Assembly (NCBI GenBank): GCA_039029315.1
Contig: JBCCGK010000018.1
Coordinates: forward strand, 1 to 64,000
Length of the DNA stretch: 64,000 nt
Direction of reading: 5' to 3'
Source: JBCCCJ01 sp039029315
Lineage (GTDB): Bacteria > Bacteroidota > Bacteroidia > J057
Of this stretch, positions 7,622 to 16,725 are shown piece after piece. Position 1 is the stretch's first letter, and each line of letters opens with the position of its first letter. The notes under the pieces were generated by a model. That model made no database searches. It was given only the letters and a program-made list of their open reading frames with translations, and had not been told where the DNA came from. The translations under genes and the position numbers were made by a program.

Positions 7622-8275
7622 ATGACAAAACAAATTCAACAAGCCCTACAGGCTATTCAGACAGGAGATGTCGCCGCCATCTCAGCTTTGCTGGAAGAGT
7701 TCCCCACTCTGTCCAGGCAGCAAACCGAGCAGGGGATCTCCCTGCTGATGATGTCAGCCTATTACCGCAATCCAGCGATTGTACAAATACTTCGCGAAAC
7801 AAAGACAGAGCTGGATTTGCATGAAGCAGCTGCCGTAGGAGAGCAGAAGGAGTTGAATCGTCATCTGGCAAGCCCGGGCCTAGAGATTGATGCGTTTGCA
7901 GCTGATGGGTTCTCTGCTTTGGGGTTGGCGTGTTTCTTTGGGCATATTTCCAGTGTGCAGAGGCTGATAGAAGCTGGAGCCGATGTGAATCTGGCCGCCA
8001 ACAATTCGTTCAAAGTGAGACCCTTGCATTCTGCAGTTGCAAGCAAGCATGTAGAGATTGCCAGGTTACTATTGACACATGGAGCCAATCCCAATGTCCA
8101 ACAACAAAATAATGTAAGCCCGCTCCACAGTGCTGCACACAATGGACAATTGGACATGGTTCAATTGTTGCTAACCCATGGGGCAAATTCTGAGATGAAA
8201 ACAGTAGATGGAAAGACGCCCCTGGATATGGCCAAAGAAGCTGGACATGAAGCAGTGATAAGAATGCTTGAATGA
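7622..8275 (+). CDS. Ankyrin-repeat protein
   Basis: 217 residues from ATG 7622, 4 bp after nth; the frame is open further upstream but overlaps nth. There is no signal peptide, so it is probably cytoplasmic. It has about five ankyrin repeats; the clearest are DGFSALGLACFFGHISSVQRLIEAGADVN, VRPLHSAVASKHVEIARLLLTHGANPN, VSPLHSAAHNGQLDMVQLLLTHGAN and KTPLDMAKEAGHEAVIRML (each quoted only to show spacing). Ankyrin proteins mediate protein-protein contacts; its partner is unknown. Translational spacing suggests coupling to nth. It converges on the GbsR-like regulator. Confidence 0.85.
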   Translation: MTKQIQQALQAIQTGDVAAISALLEEFPTLSRQQTEQGISLLMMSAYYRNPAIVQILRETKTELDLHEAAAVGEQKELNRHLASPGLEIDAFAADGFSALGLACFFGHISSVQRLIEAGADVNLAANNSFKVRPLHSAVASKHVEIARLLLTHGANPNVQQQNNVSPLHSAAHNGQLDMVQLLLTHGANSEMKTVDGKTPLDMAKEAGHEAVIRMLE

Positions 8276-8341
8276 TAGGAGGGAGCATTCACATACATTG
8301 GAAGAGCCTGATGGAAAGGGATGTGTTTCCGTCTACAGGCA

Positions 8342-8875
8342 TCACTCTTTGGAATCCGACTTCATGGTCCTTGCGAACATGCGGATCAAGGTATTAAGGA
8401 ACCAGCCACGTTCTGCTCTGGTAGCTATATCCAGGAATTTGTCTGCCTGACCTACGATGGTACTGAGGTTGGAGACAGATTCAAGAAAGGCTTTGGTTTC
8501 AGGTGTTTCCTCTTTTGGATCAATTTCTTTGACCTCTTCCAGCACTTTCAGGACAGGTTTGAGCTCTCGCTTGCGTCTCTCCAGCATGACCTGTTGAGCG
8601 ACTTGCCAGATATCTTTTTCTGCATAGAAATACTCCCTGCGTTCACCTGATTTGTGTTCTTTTTGGACGAGTCCCCAATCGATCAATGCACGGAGGTTCA
8701 TGTTGGCATTCCCCCGGGAAATATTCAATGCGTCCATGATTGCTTCAGCCGAGAGAGACTCTGGCGATACAAGGAGAAGTGCATGAACTTGCGCCATGGT
8801 TCTATTGATTCCCCAATTAGAACCTAGTGCACCCCAGGCCTGAATAAACTTTTCTTTAGCTTCTGCTAGTTGCAT
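8342..8875 (-). CDS. GbsR/MarR-family transcriptional regulator
   Basis: 177 residues. An N-terminal winged helix-turn-helix (residues ~15-85) includes SPESLSAEAIMDALNISRGN, NMNLRALIDWGLVQKEH and the wing SGERREYFYAEKD. A helical dimerisation region rich in charged residues follows. The pattern fits the GbsR branch of MarR-like repressors, named for the Bacillus choline/glycine-betaine regulator. It is divergent from the DUF819 membrane protein at 9020 across 144 bp, so that gene is the natural first candidate target. The promoter box at 8880-8907 would start transcription almost at the ATG, suggesting a leaderless mRNA. Confidence 0.82.
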   Translation of the reverse strand: MQLAEAKEKFIQAWGALGSNWGINRTMAQVHALLLVSPESLSAEAIMDALNISRGNANMNLRALIDWGLVQKEHKSGERREYFYAEKDIWQVAQQVMLERRKRELKPVLKVLEEVKEIDPKEETPETKAFLESVSNLSTIVGQADKFLDIATRAERGWFLNTLIRMFARTMKSDSKE

Positions 8876-8879
8876 GACA

Positions 8880-8907
8880 CAAAGTTACAAATCCAATTGG
8901 TTTTCAA
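8880..8907 (-). promoter_or_regulatory. Promoter of the GbsR-like gene
   Basis: On the minus strand: TTG (8907-8905), a 17-nt spacer, then TAACTTTG (8887-8880), an exact match to the Bacteroidota pattern. The -7 box ends 4 nt from the start codon at 8875. Confidence 0.55.
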
Positions 8908-9019
8908 AAATGATTGAAAGTACCGGAACAGCTTTAGGTACTACAAACTGTAGATCAGGGAAAAAGTTCACAGATTTTTCTCTCTTTTTATGCTAATTTG
9001 ACAGCTTGAGATCCTGATC

Positions 9020-10159
9020 ATGCTAGCGACACTCTTGACATCGATCCTTTTGTTATCACTCCCTGCTTTGATTTTGTATGGTGAATCAAGGGTTCGTTTG
9101 ATTAGCTGGCTGAGTCCTGCATTTTTCTGTTATGCAATCGGAATCTTGATAGGGAACCTGTTTCCCATTTCTGAAGCGAGCAACCAGATTGTGCTCAATG
9201 CGAGTGTGGTGTTGGCCATTCCCCTCTTATTATTTTCTGCCAACGTTCGTCATTGGCTTCGTCTGGCTCGGACGACAGTTATTTCTTATCTCCTATATTT
9301 GTTGTCTTTGACTTGCAGCATTCTGATTGCTTATTATTTTTTTCAGGAGCTTCTCAATGAACCCATACACGCAGCAGCGATGGCAGGAAGTGTATACTCT
9401 GGTGGAACTGCCAATATGGGAGCCGTAAAGATTGCCCTTGGAGCCAGTGAACAACTATTTGGTGAAATGAATTTATCTGATCTCATGCTGAGTGGGATCT
9501 ATCTGTTGGTGATCCTGTCGGGCTTGCATCGATTATTGTTGCGAATCATGCCCGCATTCCCACAGACCGATTCTTCGGATCAGGAGACATCTCGGGAGGA
9601 CGCACGGAATGAATTCGCCTCACTATTGGTGCCCGAACAGCTACGGCAGGTATTGGGAAGTCTGGCATTGTCGATAGGGATGGTTGGATTGATGGCAGGC
9701 CTAAGCTGGTTGATCTGGAAAGACCTGGCTGAGATTCCTTTGTTGATAGGGATTACACTGGGCGGATTGGGACTTTCTTTTCTCCCTGGGATTCGGCAGT
9801 ATGCTGGGACATATGAGACAGGAGAATATTTATTTTTGATGTTTTGTGTATCCGTTGGAATGCTGGTCGATATTCAGCTTCTGTTTGAGGGGACGGCCAT
9901 CATGATCGGCTTTATGGCCTGTGTCTTATATGGAGGGGTATTGCTTCATACGATTCTGGGGATGCTCTTCCGGCTGGATGCAGATACGGTATTGATAACA
10001 AATGTGGCAGGTGTCTTCGGACCGCCATTTATTGGACCAGTATCCAAAGTGTTGGGGAATCGAGAGATCATCATTACGGGACTGACTTTGTCTGTCATCA
10101 ATCTAGCCATAGGCAACCTTTTGGGGCTGTTCTTCTACTGGCTCTTAGGAGGGACCTGA
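9020..10159 (+). CDS. DUF819-family membrane protein (putative transporter)
   Basis: 379 residues, strongly hydrophobic, with about ten membrane segments in two halves split by a polar loop (residues ~180-205, PQTDSSDQETSREDARNE). The motifs are typical of DUF819/YjcL proteins: GILIGNLFP in helix 2, GSVYSGGTANMGAVKIALG at the end of the first half, and GVFGPPFIGPVSKVLGNREIIITGL in the second. The substrate is unknown. It is transcribed away from a GbsR-type regulator, a family often sensing osmolytes such as choline, so an osmolyte or organic anion is a reasonable but unproven guess. It is followed by a tRNA on the other strand. Confidence 0.8.
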   Translation: MLATLLTSILLLSLPALILYGESRVRLISWLSPAFFCYAIGILIGNLFPISEASNQIVLNASVVLAIPLLLFSANVRHWLRLARTTVISYLLYLLSLTCSILIAYYFFQELLNEPIHAAAMAGSVYSGGTANMGAVKIALGASEQLFGEMNLSDLMLSGIYLLVILSGLHRLLLRIMPAFPQTDSSDQETSREDARNEFASLLVPEQLRQVLGSLALSIGMVGLMAGLSWLIWKDLAEIPLLIGITLGGLGLSFLPGIRQYAGTYETGEYLFLMFCVSVGMLVDIQLLFEGTAIMIGFMACVLYGGVLLHTILGMLFRLDADTVLITNVAGVFGPPFIGPVSKVLGNREIIITGLTLSVINLAIGNLLGLFFYWLLGGT

Positions 10160-10212
10160 AAGCTTTTTGGAGAAAAACGTCGGGGATAATGGATTTGATG
10201 ACATGTATGCAT

Positions 10213-10240
10213 AAAAAAACCGGCAAAGGCTTGCCGGTTT
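10213..10240 (-). terminator. Intrinsic terminator of tRNA-Leu
   Basis: On the minus strand: AAACCGGCAA, short loop, TTGCCGGTTT, then T-rich sequence, directly after the tRNA 3' end. Confidence 0.75.
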
Positions 10241-10241
10241 G

Positions 10242-10326
10242 TGCGGATGAGAGGACTCGAACCTCCACGGGATTATCTCCCACTAGAACCTGAATCTAGC
10301 GCGTCTACCAATTCCGCCACATCCGC
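10242..10326 (-). tRNA. tRNA-Leu (anticodon CAG)
   Basis: The minus strand folds as a class II tRNA of 85 nt. The acceptor stem GCGGATG pairs with CATCCGC, discriminator A. The D-arm region is GGCGGAATTGGTAGACGC. The anticodon stem CTAGA/TCTAG encloses loop TTCAGGT, giving anticodon CAG. The variable arm is long (GTGGGAGATAATCCCGT), and the T arm contains GGTTCGAGTCC. The 3' CCA is not encoded. Confidence 0.95.
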
Positions 10327-10470
10327 TGATTCTCTATTCTTGATTTTGTCGAGAAGAACTGGGCAAATATAGGAATTTATTCTTTCATTGGAGCAAGAAA
10401 AAAATGGTTTTCGGATATGAATTTCGTCCTTTCTCAGATTGATTTGTAAGGGATCTAAGCTATCCAAATT

Positions 10471-11040
10471 ATGCGATATTTGTTGGTGTATGTGTTTGTC
10501 CTTCTTTTCGGAACCATGCCTGTTCTCAGCCAGAGGATATTGAGTTTGGAAAATCCCACAAAATACAAGCGACACATTTTCGCTCCAGGAGATTATATTC
10601 GATTTCATACCCATGACTCCGGGGCCAAATTCAGCGGAATCATCGAAGCAATAGATGATTCAGTGATTGTGCTAGTGAAACAATTTCGTTTGGATAGAGA
10701 GGACGCTCACCCAAGGATTTTTCGTGATTACGTTCCCCTGTCTGAGATCAAGGCCGTCTATCTGAACAAGCCATCATTCTGGGGCAGATTGAGACATGGA
10801 TTTTATCGAACGACTTTGGTCGGAGGCAGTGTTGTTATAGTAGGAACAGCCGTCAATACCCTGACAGGAGGGGGAGCACCTGATCCAACCTTTATGATCT
10901 TGTCAACCTCTATCCTGACCAGTGGCTTGATTGTTCGATATTTGGGCAGAGACAAGTTCAAATTGGGAAAAAAATGGTTCCTGAAAGCAATGGAACCTAT
11001 GGTCCTGCCAGAACTCGAAGCTTTAAAGGGAGGAAGCTAA
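10471..11040 (+). CDS. Conserved hypothetical exported/membrane protein
   Basis: 189 residues, family not recognised. A signal peptide (MRYLLVYVFVLLFGTMPVLSQ) is followed by a small beta-rich domain (residues ~30-100: FAPGDYIRFHTHDSGAKFSGIIEAIDDSVIVL) that resembles an SH3-like or PRC-like fold in its spacing. Two hydrophobic stretches follow (TTLVGGSVVIVGTAVNTLTGG and TFMILSTSILTSGLIV), then a basic tail ending KKWFLKAMEPMVLPELEALK. It is probably anchored in the envelope. It sits 84 bp upstream of nuoM on the same strand, but nothing ties it to complex I. Confidence 0.7.
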   Translation: MRYLLVYVFVLLFGTMPVLSQRILSLENPTKYKRHIFAPGDYIRFHTHDSGAKFSGIIEAIDDSVIVLVKQFRLDREDAHPRIFRDYVPLSEIKAVYLNKPSFWGRLRHGFYRTTLVGGSVVIVGTAVNTLTGGGAPDPTFMILSTSILTSGLIVRYLGRDKFKLGKKWFLKAMEPMVLPELEALKGGS

Positions 11041-11124
11041 TCGGATAATTGGTTATGTATGAAAAAGTATCTAATTTAGGCGCACCCAAATGAATGGGTC
11101 TCTAACCCTAAATGATAAGCCGCA

Positions 11125-12915
11125 GTGACGAAAGAGTTACTCCTCCTACTGGTTTTCTCCCCCCTTCTCGGTGCTGGTGCGATAGCTGCTCTAGGATCTG
11201 AACGAAAAGAGCTCTCCAAGCAGATCGCCTTATGGGTCTCTATGGTCCCTTTTGCCTTGAGCATTCTGATCTATATCCAATATCTTGGATTGGTCGAAGC
11301 CGGAAATCTCTTCCCTCAGGGATATGTGATGTTCATGGATGCTGATTGGGTAAGCGGGGGCAATGTTGACATTAATTTTACCTTTGCACTGGATGGGATC
11401 TCCATCTATCTGGTTTTGTTGACCACATTGATCTTCCCTTTGTCCATCTATTTTTCATGGGGATCTGTGGAGAAATTTCCCAGAGCCTATTATGCCTTGA
11501 TGCTGCTATTGGAAGTTGGTGTTTTGGGCTTTTTCCTCTCTCTGGACATGCTGTTGTTTTATGTCTTCTTTGAGATGGTGCTGATTCCCATGTACTTCCT
11601 GATTGGGATTTGGGGAGGAAAAGAAAGAGTCTATGCGTCCCTCAAGTTTTTCTTGTATACATTGGTCGGCTCCCTCCTGATGTTGGTGGCCATTATATAT
11701 GTTGGCTCTCATGTGAATTTTGAAGCATTGGCAGCATTGCCAGAATTTGCTTCTAAAGAAAACATGGCTGATCTGATCTTTACGACAGATTACTCAGTGA
11801 TCTTGGCCAATGCCAATCTCGCAGATAATATCAATCCGATTACAGCCAATGCTCAGTCATGGTTGTTTGCAGCATTTGCTTTGAGTTTTGCCGTTAAGGT
11901 TCCTCTCTTCCCACTTCATACATGGTTGCCAGATGCACACGTTCAGGCACCGACTGCTGGCTCAGTTATTCTGGCTGGTGTCTTGCTGAAGATGGGGACA
12001 TATGGGTTGATCCGATTTTGTCTGCCACTCTTCCCGGCTGCTTCGGTGAAGTTTGCCACCTTTATGAGTGTGCTTGGGGTCATCGGCATTATTTATGGTG
12101 CGATGGCTGCTATGGTGCAGACAGATGTCAAAAAACTGGTTGCCTATTCCTCTGTTTCTCACTTGGGATTCATCGTTTTGGGCATATTCGCATTTACAGA
12201 AGAGGCCATGAGTGGGGCTGTGATTCAGATGGTGAATCATGGAATCGCTACTGGAGCATTGTTCCTTCTGGTTGGGATGATCTATGACCGACGACATACC
12301 CGGGAGATCAAAGACTTCCAGGGAATCGCCAAGCAGATGCCGAAGTTTACCTTCATTTTCATGATCACTGTTATGGCGTCAGTCGGACTTCCTGGTCTCA
12401 ATGGATTCGTAGGGGAATTCCTTGTACTGATAGGGTCCTTTGGATCATCAGTCATCTCGGGAATATGGCCAATTTTGGCTGCGACCGGGGTTGTGATTGC
12501 AGCTGTATACCTCCTCTGGATGTTCAGAAGAGTCATGTTTGGAGAGTTGGACAAAGAAGCCAATCAGAAATTACTAGATCTGAATCGAAGAGAAATATTC
12601 GTCATGATGCCATTAGTGGTTCTGATGTTTGTGATGGGCTTTTATGCTACACCTTTCCTGAAGCAAATTTCCCCCAGCTCCAAGATCATTGTCGAAGATG
12701 TACTCGAAAGAGGCTATCAAGGATTAGGTGAAGATGGACATGTTGAGCAGCAGGAAGAAATAAAGGAAGAAGAAGCCCCAGCTTCTGTGGAAATGGCTTA
12801 TGGAATTGAGAAATGGGAAGGACAAACCCAAGACCTTTCTGCTTCTACAGATGCGCCTGTACAAGCATCCATCTCTGTTGGCGACTTATCAGGACTTGTC
12901 GCTTTGGAAGAATGA
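11125..12915 (+). CDS. nuoM: NADH-quinone oxidoreductase subunit M
   Basis: 596 residues with about 14 membrane helices, the antiporter-like proton-pumping subunit ND4/NuoM of complex I. The start is GTG 11125; no in-frame ATG lies nearby upstream. The conserved pumping residues are present: Glu in FYVFFEMVLIPMYFL (~149) and Lys in FAVKVPLFPLHTWLPDAH (~255). SSVSHLGFIVLGI and MVNHGIATGALFLL are also typical. After the last helix (~residue 520) there is an acidic ~70-residue tail (EQQEEIKEEEAPASVEMAYG), longer than in E. coli NuoM (509 residues). No other nuo gene is adjacent; nuoI lies 29 kb away. Confidence 0.93.
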   Translation: MTKELLLLLVFSPLLGAGAIAALGSERKELSKQIALWVSMVPFALSILIYIQYLGLVEAGNLFPQGYVMFMDADWVSGGNVDINFTFALDGISIYLVLLTTLIFPLSIYFSWGSVEKFPRAYYALMLLLEVGVLGFFLSLDMLLFYVFFEMVLIPMYFLIGIWGGKERVYASLKFFLYTLVGSLLMLVAIIYVGSHVNFEALAALPEFASKENMADLIFTTDYSVILANANLADNINPITANAQSWLFAAFALSFAVKVPLFPLHTWLPDAHVQAPTAGSVILAGVLLKMGTYGLIRFCLPLFPAASVKFATFMSVLGVIGIIYGAMAAMVQTDVKKLVAYSSVSHLGFIVLGIFAFTEEAMSGAVIQMVNHGIATGALFLLVGMIYDRRHTREIKDFQGIAKQMPKFTFIFMITVMASVGLPGLNGFVGEFLVLIGSFGSSVISGIWPILAATGVVIAAVYLLWMFRRVMFGELDKEANQKLLDLNRREIFVMMPLVVLMFVMGFYATPFLKQISPSSKIIVEDVLERGYQGLGEDGHVEQQEEIKEEEAPASVEMAYGIEKWEGQTQDLSASTDAPVQASISVGDLSGLVALEE

Positions 12916-12955
12916 AAAAACAAACGATCGCTGCCAACACCATAGGTAGGTAGCC

Positions 12956-13001
12956 AATCAAAGATCCCGGATCAGAAACGTCTGATCCGGGATCTTTGAT
13001 T
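12956..13001. terminator. Long perfect hairpin between convergent genes
   Basis: A 21-bp perfect inverted repeat beginning AATCAAAGATCCCGG, with a 4-nt loop AACG (12977-12980), lies between the stops of nuoM and the TonB-like gene. It lacks a clear T tract, so it may act as a bidirectional terminator or mRNA 3' stabiliser. Confidence 0.55.
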
Positions 13002-13031
13002 GAGACATATGTGTTCTTGGATGGGATGCAA

Positions 13032-13769
13032 TCACTTTCCGGCGATTCCCCGGAACACAAACGGAATATTCACCCAAAAGGGAATTTCCTTGCCTTCCTG
13101 AATGGCAGGCTTCCATTTCAGGGTTCCCAAATATGGACTAAGCGCCTCAATGAGTAAGGGATCAGAGTTGCTGATGAATACATGCTTAACAGTATTTCCT
13201 TCCGTGTCGACCAATACGCGTACGACAACTCGACCACTTGGATACCCAGCAGGAAAAGGAATCTGTTCCTGAACCTGAGGCAGATTGAGAGGGATAGGTT
13301 CCTGATCAGCAAAAATGAACTCATGGATGGAAGGAGCTACTGGCTCATCGACCATATCTTCAGAATAGAGCGGAGCAGAAAAGGGGAGGTGATCGGCGTA
13401 GGTCATAGCCAATATTGAAGTTCCGCAGATGTATCTCTCTTCTGGCGGAAAAACATCAAATGTATGGAAATCATAAGTGGAAGAATGATGTTGTTCAATC
13501 CAGGGAGTAATGGAGGCGGTAGAATGCCGTTTCACCTTATTTGGCAAATTCCAGCCCATCCAAATCGGAACAAATACGATTGCCAAAACAGAAGAAAGCA
13601 CCAAACCCGTAGCTGTCAACAAATACCAATGTTGGTTTTTGCGCAATTCAAAGCTTCCATACGATTGTTCTCGATCTGCGAACACCTCTTCATCGAGGCT
13701 TGCAAGGCTTGTAGGATTCTCAGAACGTCCATATGTGAGCAGGTGAAAAAGTTGTTGGATTAGGTTCAT
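13032..13769 (-). CDS. TonB C-terminal-domain protein (energy transducer type)
   Basis: 245 residues. A cytoplasmic N-terminus (~50 residues) is followed by one membrane helix (WYLLTATGLVLSSVLAIVFVPIW), a periplasmic linker, and a C-terminal TonB-like domain: YPSGRVVVRVLVDTEGNTVKHVFISNSDPLLIEALSPYLGTLKWKPA, quoted in pieces here as GRVVVRVLVDTEG and LGTLKWKPAIQEG. The C-terminal domain normally contacts outer-membrane receptors; here no ExbB/ExbD is nearby, and the linker lacks the usual Pro/Lys-rich stretch. A shorter paralog lies at 14210. The 440 bp between them (13770-14209) hold no gene I can support. Confidence 0.75.
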   Translation of the reverse strand: MNLIQQLFHLLTYGRSENPTSLASLDEEVFADREQSYGSFELRKNQHWYLLTATGLVLSSVLAIVFVPIWMGWNLPNKVKRHSTASITPWIEQHHSSTYDFHTFDVFPPEERYICGTSILAMTYADHLPFSAPLYSEDMVDEPVAPSIHEFIFADQEPIPLNLPQVQEQIPFPAGYPSGRVVVRVLVDTEGNTVKHVFISNSDPLLIEALSPYLGTLKWKPAIQEGKEIPFWVNIPFVFRGIAGK

Positions 13770-14209
13770 GAAATAGAAGTCAAAAAGGGTTGTTTACAGT
13801 GTATCGCTAAACGGAAAAAGTGATTGATCAAGGAACAGGAACATATCATCCCCAAGAGGACGAGCTGTCAATGACTGAAAACATAGATTCGTTATCTGGC
13901 AAAGAACGAATACCATCTCTAAAAACGATCCGTCTTTAGGGAATCAATGGGTATCTGATATTGGAAGAATAGGTGGGTCTCTTTGATGGTAGGTATAGCA
14001 AATAGCCGTCCAAACTTTGTGCTTTTTCCGAAAGATTTTTAGAAGATCTGACAATTCCGTATAGTTCGCATTTTGCGAATCTCGCCCTATTCTCCTGGCA
14101 TTGACTTAATCAAAAGACTCCCAATAGAGCAAAAATCCACAAAAAAGTTGCCCGAACCTTCTCCAAGAGCGATCCGGGCTTATAGAAAGCTTAGTCTCGG
14201 TGGCAGAAT

Positions 14210-14845
14210 TTATTCACGAAAATCGAAGGTAACATAAGCGAAGCGAGCAGTAGGATACCCACGATTGAGTCCAGGAGAAAAGGTCAATTGATCGATTTTT
14301 GTCTCAACAGCTGTTCGCAAGAAATCATGATCACTTCTGACCATATAATGATTTCTGTAGTTCCCTTTTTTGTCAACCAGAACTTTTGCAATGACCTTGC
14401 CTGTCAGTCCGGTGATGCGAACAATTTGCTTCATCTTGATCTCACCCTTAATATGACTCAAATTGAGTGGGACAGGATTTGCCTGAAGCTTATGTTGCCA
14501 ATTACTTTGCGGAAGAGGAATCGTTTTTTGATTCATGGGAAACAAGGATGTCTGCGTAGAAGCATCAGACAATCGGTTAGATCTTTGGTGAAGGGAGAGA
14601 CTTGTCGGTGAGGAAGTCATCAGGATCATGGGCAGGAAACACAGCCATAGCAGGGCTGATATGACCAAAGCGCTGGCAGTGAAGAGGTGCCAATCCATCT
14701 TGTCAATAGGAAGACTGAAAGATGTAGGCTGTTTATGCTTGCGGTATTGTAACTTGGCATGGATACTTGCCCATCGTTTGGAAAATCCTGCAATACCTCC
14801 GACAAAAAGATCTCGAGCTAGGTGATAAAGGTCTTTGAATCCCAT
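14210..14845 (-). CDS. TonB-like membrane protein, divergent paralog
   Basis: About 211 residues from the Met at 14845 (MGFKDLYHLARDLFVGG), chosen because it aligns with the N-terminus of the neighbouring TonB-like protein (MNLIQQLFHLLTYG); an upstream Met at 14869 is possible. It has one membrane helix (WHLFTASALVISALLWLCFLP) and a C-terminal domain with the TonB-like strand-turn pattern TGLTGKVIAKVLVDKKGNYRNHYMVRSDHDFLRTAVE. The C-terminal WxP-type motif is replaced by LTFSPGLNRGYPT, so it is a diverged member. The partner receptor is unknown. The 315 bp between it and dacB contain no recognised gene. Confidence 0.6.
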   Translation of the reverse strand: MGFKDLYHLARDLFVGGIAGFSKRWASIHAKLQYRKHKQPTSFSLPIDKMDWHLFTASALVISALLWLCFLPMILMTSSPTSLSLHQRSNRLSDASTQTSLFPMNQKTIPLPQSNWQHKLQANPVPLNLSHIKGEIKMKQIVRITGLTGKVIAKVLVDKKGNYRNHYMVRSDHDFLRTAVETKIDQLTFSPGLNRGYPTARFAYVTFDFRE

Positions 14846-15160
14846 AAGTGAAAACTGGTGAGAACGCATTCAAAAATCTCGTTTCTCCTAGAATATTGAA
14901 ACCCGTGAAAGCCAGAAAACTTACCAAGACGAGGGGCTTTAATGTAAGGAAATGTTTTGGGGTGATGGATCATCTTTTTCATTTGTTACCTTTACCAAAA
15001 GCCTGCTGGAGCCGATCACTTTATTTTTGGGTGTAAAAATTTGAGGGCAAAAAATAAATATTGTGTGTTTTTTTCTCTCAATTGTGCCATGATCTGTCAC
15101 AAGGCTTGATATCTGATCGTTTGATTTTGGAACGTTTCGTCCTTAAATCCCAATTCGACT

Positions 15161-16633
15161 ATGCAAACTCACCTTAGCGTATTGATTGTCAGTATTCTTC
15201 TTATGAATTCGTCAATCCATTCCCAACCTGTTCAACTGTCGACACTTGAGGCTGCTGTCGAAGCACTGGATAGAGATCCTGCCATGAAATCCGCCAATTG
15301 GGGCATAACAGTCATGCAGGTTCGTTCTGGAAAAGTCTTGATGAATCATCAGGGACACAAGAGTTTAGCCACTGCCTCGACGATGAAAATTGTCAGCACA
15401 GCCACGGCCCTGGCTGTATTGGGACCCAATCATCGATTTGAGACATTTTTGGAATACAGCGGACAGATCACGGCAGAAGGCGAATTGAACGGGAATGTAT
15501 ATATCAGGGGAAGTGGTGATCCCTCTTTAGGAAGTGATCGATTTGGTGAGAGCTATGAATTTGAGACGATTCTTGCACAGTGGGTGGAGGAGATACAAGC
15601 CTTGGGGGTTCGCAAAATCAGTGGAGAGATCATCGGTGATGCATCCTGTTATGGGAGTCAGTTGACACCTCCTAAATGGCCCTGGGAAGATATGGGGAAT
15701 TATTATGGAGCGGGAGCGGGAGGATTGAATATTCATGAAAACAAATACAGGCTGGATTTGAAGCCCGGAAGTAGACAAGGGGACAAAACAAGTGTAGTGG
15801 GGACCTATCCGGAGCAATCCTCTATTCGCTTCCAAAATGAGATTCTGACAGGAAAGCCAGGTTCTGGTGATAATGGGTACATCTATGGATCGCCCTATAC
15901 ACATCTTCGATATCTCCGCGGAACCATTCCCCCTGGCAAGCCAGTATTCTCTATCAAAGGATCGATTCCTGATCCAGCATTATATGCGGCTGAGAGTCTC
16001 CAAAAAGCATTGGGGAAGGCAGGGATTGACTGTCGGAGATTGGCCAGTACAGTTCGCCTGGGGGCTGACAATTCCCAAACCAGAACTCGTATCTCAACTC
16101 ATCAATCCCCGCGCCTTCAGGACATTGCTTACCAAACCAATCAATACAGCGTCAATCTGTATGCAGAGGCATTGGCGTTGGCAGCAGGAGCTGCACTCAA
16201 CAGCAAAGGCAATACTTCATCAGCCCTGGATGCCATTGAATCCTACTGGTCCCGACAAGGACTCTCTACCTCTGGGATGTATCTGCGGGATGGAAGTGGC
16301 TTGTCTCCGAACAATGTCCTCTCCCCCTATCAATTGACTGGACTTCTCCAGAAGGTCGCACTGTCCCCTTACTTCGAAGCCTTTGATGCCTCTTTGCCAG
16401 TGGCAGGGCGGAGTGGTTCTCTCAAGCGAATGATGAGAGGGACAGCAGCCGAAGGAAACCTTCGTGCCAAGAGTGGATACATCTCAGGGGTGAGAGGATA
16501 TGCCGGGTATGTTGAGGCGCCGAATGGGGAACTGCTCGCATTTGCTATGATTGCTAATTATTACAGTTGCTCAGCATCCCAAATGCGTCAAAAGCTCTCC
16601 AGATTGATGGTTCGCCTTGCAGAGGCACGTTAG
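15161..16633 (+). CDS. dacB: D-alanyl-D-alanine carboxypeptidase/endopeptidase, PBP4 type
   Basis: 490 residues, peptidase family S13 (class C penicillin-binding protein), trimming or cleaving peptidoglycan cross-links in the periplasm. The signal peptide is MQTHLSVLIVSILLMNSSIHS. Active-site motifs are in order: STMK (SxxK, nucleophile Ser, ~residue 73), YSVN (SxN, ~330) and KSG in LRAKSGYISGVRGYAGYV (~436). The insertion between SxxK and SxN that characterises PBP4 is present (LNGNVYIRGSGDPSLGSD, then GDASCYGSQLTPPKWPWEDM). It is probably monocistronic, 92 bp before the ABC permease gene. Confidence 0.92.
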   Translation: MQTHLSVLIVSILLMNSSIHSQPVQLSTLEAAVEALDRDPAMKSANWGITVMQVRSGKVLMNHQGHKSLATASTMKIVSTATALAVLGPNHRFETFLEYSGQITAEGELNGNVYIRGSGDPSLGSDRFGESYEFETILAQWVEEIQALGVRKISGEIIGDASCYGSQLTPPKWPWEDMGNYYGAGAGGLNIHENKYRLDLKPGSRQGDKTSVVGTYPEQSSIRFQNEILTGKPGSGDNGYIYGSPYTHLRYLRGTIPPGKPVFSIKGSIPDPALYAAESLQKALGKAGIDCRRLASTVRLGADNSQTRTRISTHQSPRLQDIAYQTNQYSVNLYAEALALAAGAALNSKGNTSSALDAIESYWSRQGLSTSGMYLRDGSGLSPNNVLSPYQLTGLLQKVALSPYFEAFDASLPVAGRSGSLKRMMRGTAAEGNLRAKSGYISGVRGYAGYVEAPNGELLAFAMIANYYSCSASQMRQKLSRLMVRLAEAR

Positions 16634-16725
16634 CACCCTCCCTCAAAGGAAAATGACAATTTTGGCCGATTTTTTTTCTCTACCTTCCATTCACTCGATC
16701 CTAACAACGTGTAATTTTTGTCCCG

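Noticed and set aside
13770..14209. Possible gene or regulatory RNA in the 440-bp gap
   Set aside because: No frame with plausible start and composition; only a short TTCGCA/TGCGAA inverted repeat near 14067, too weak to call.
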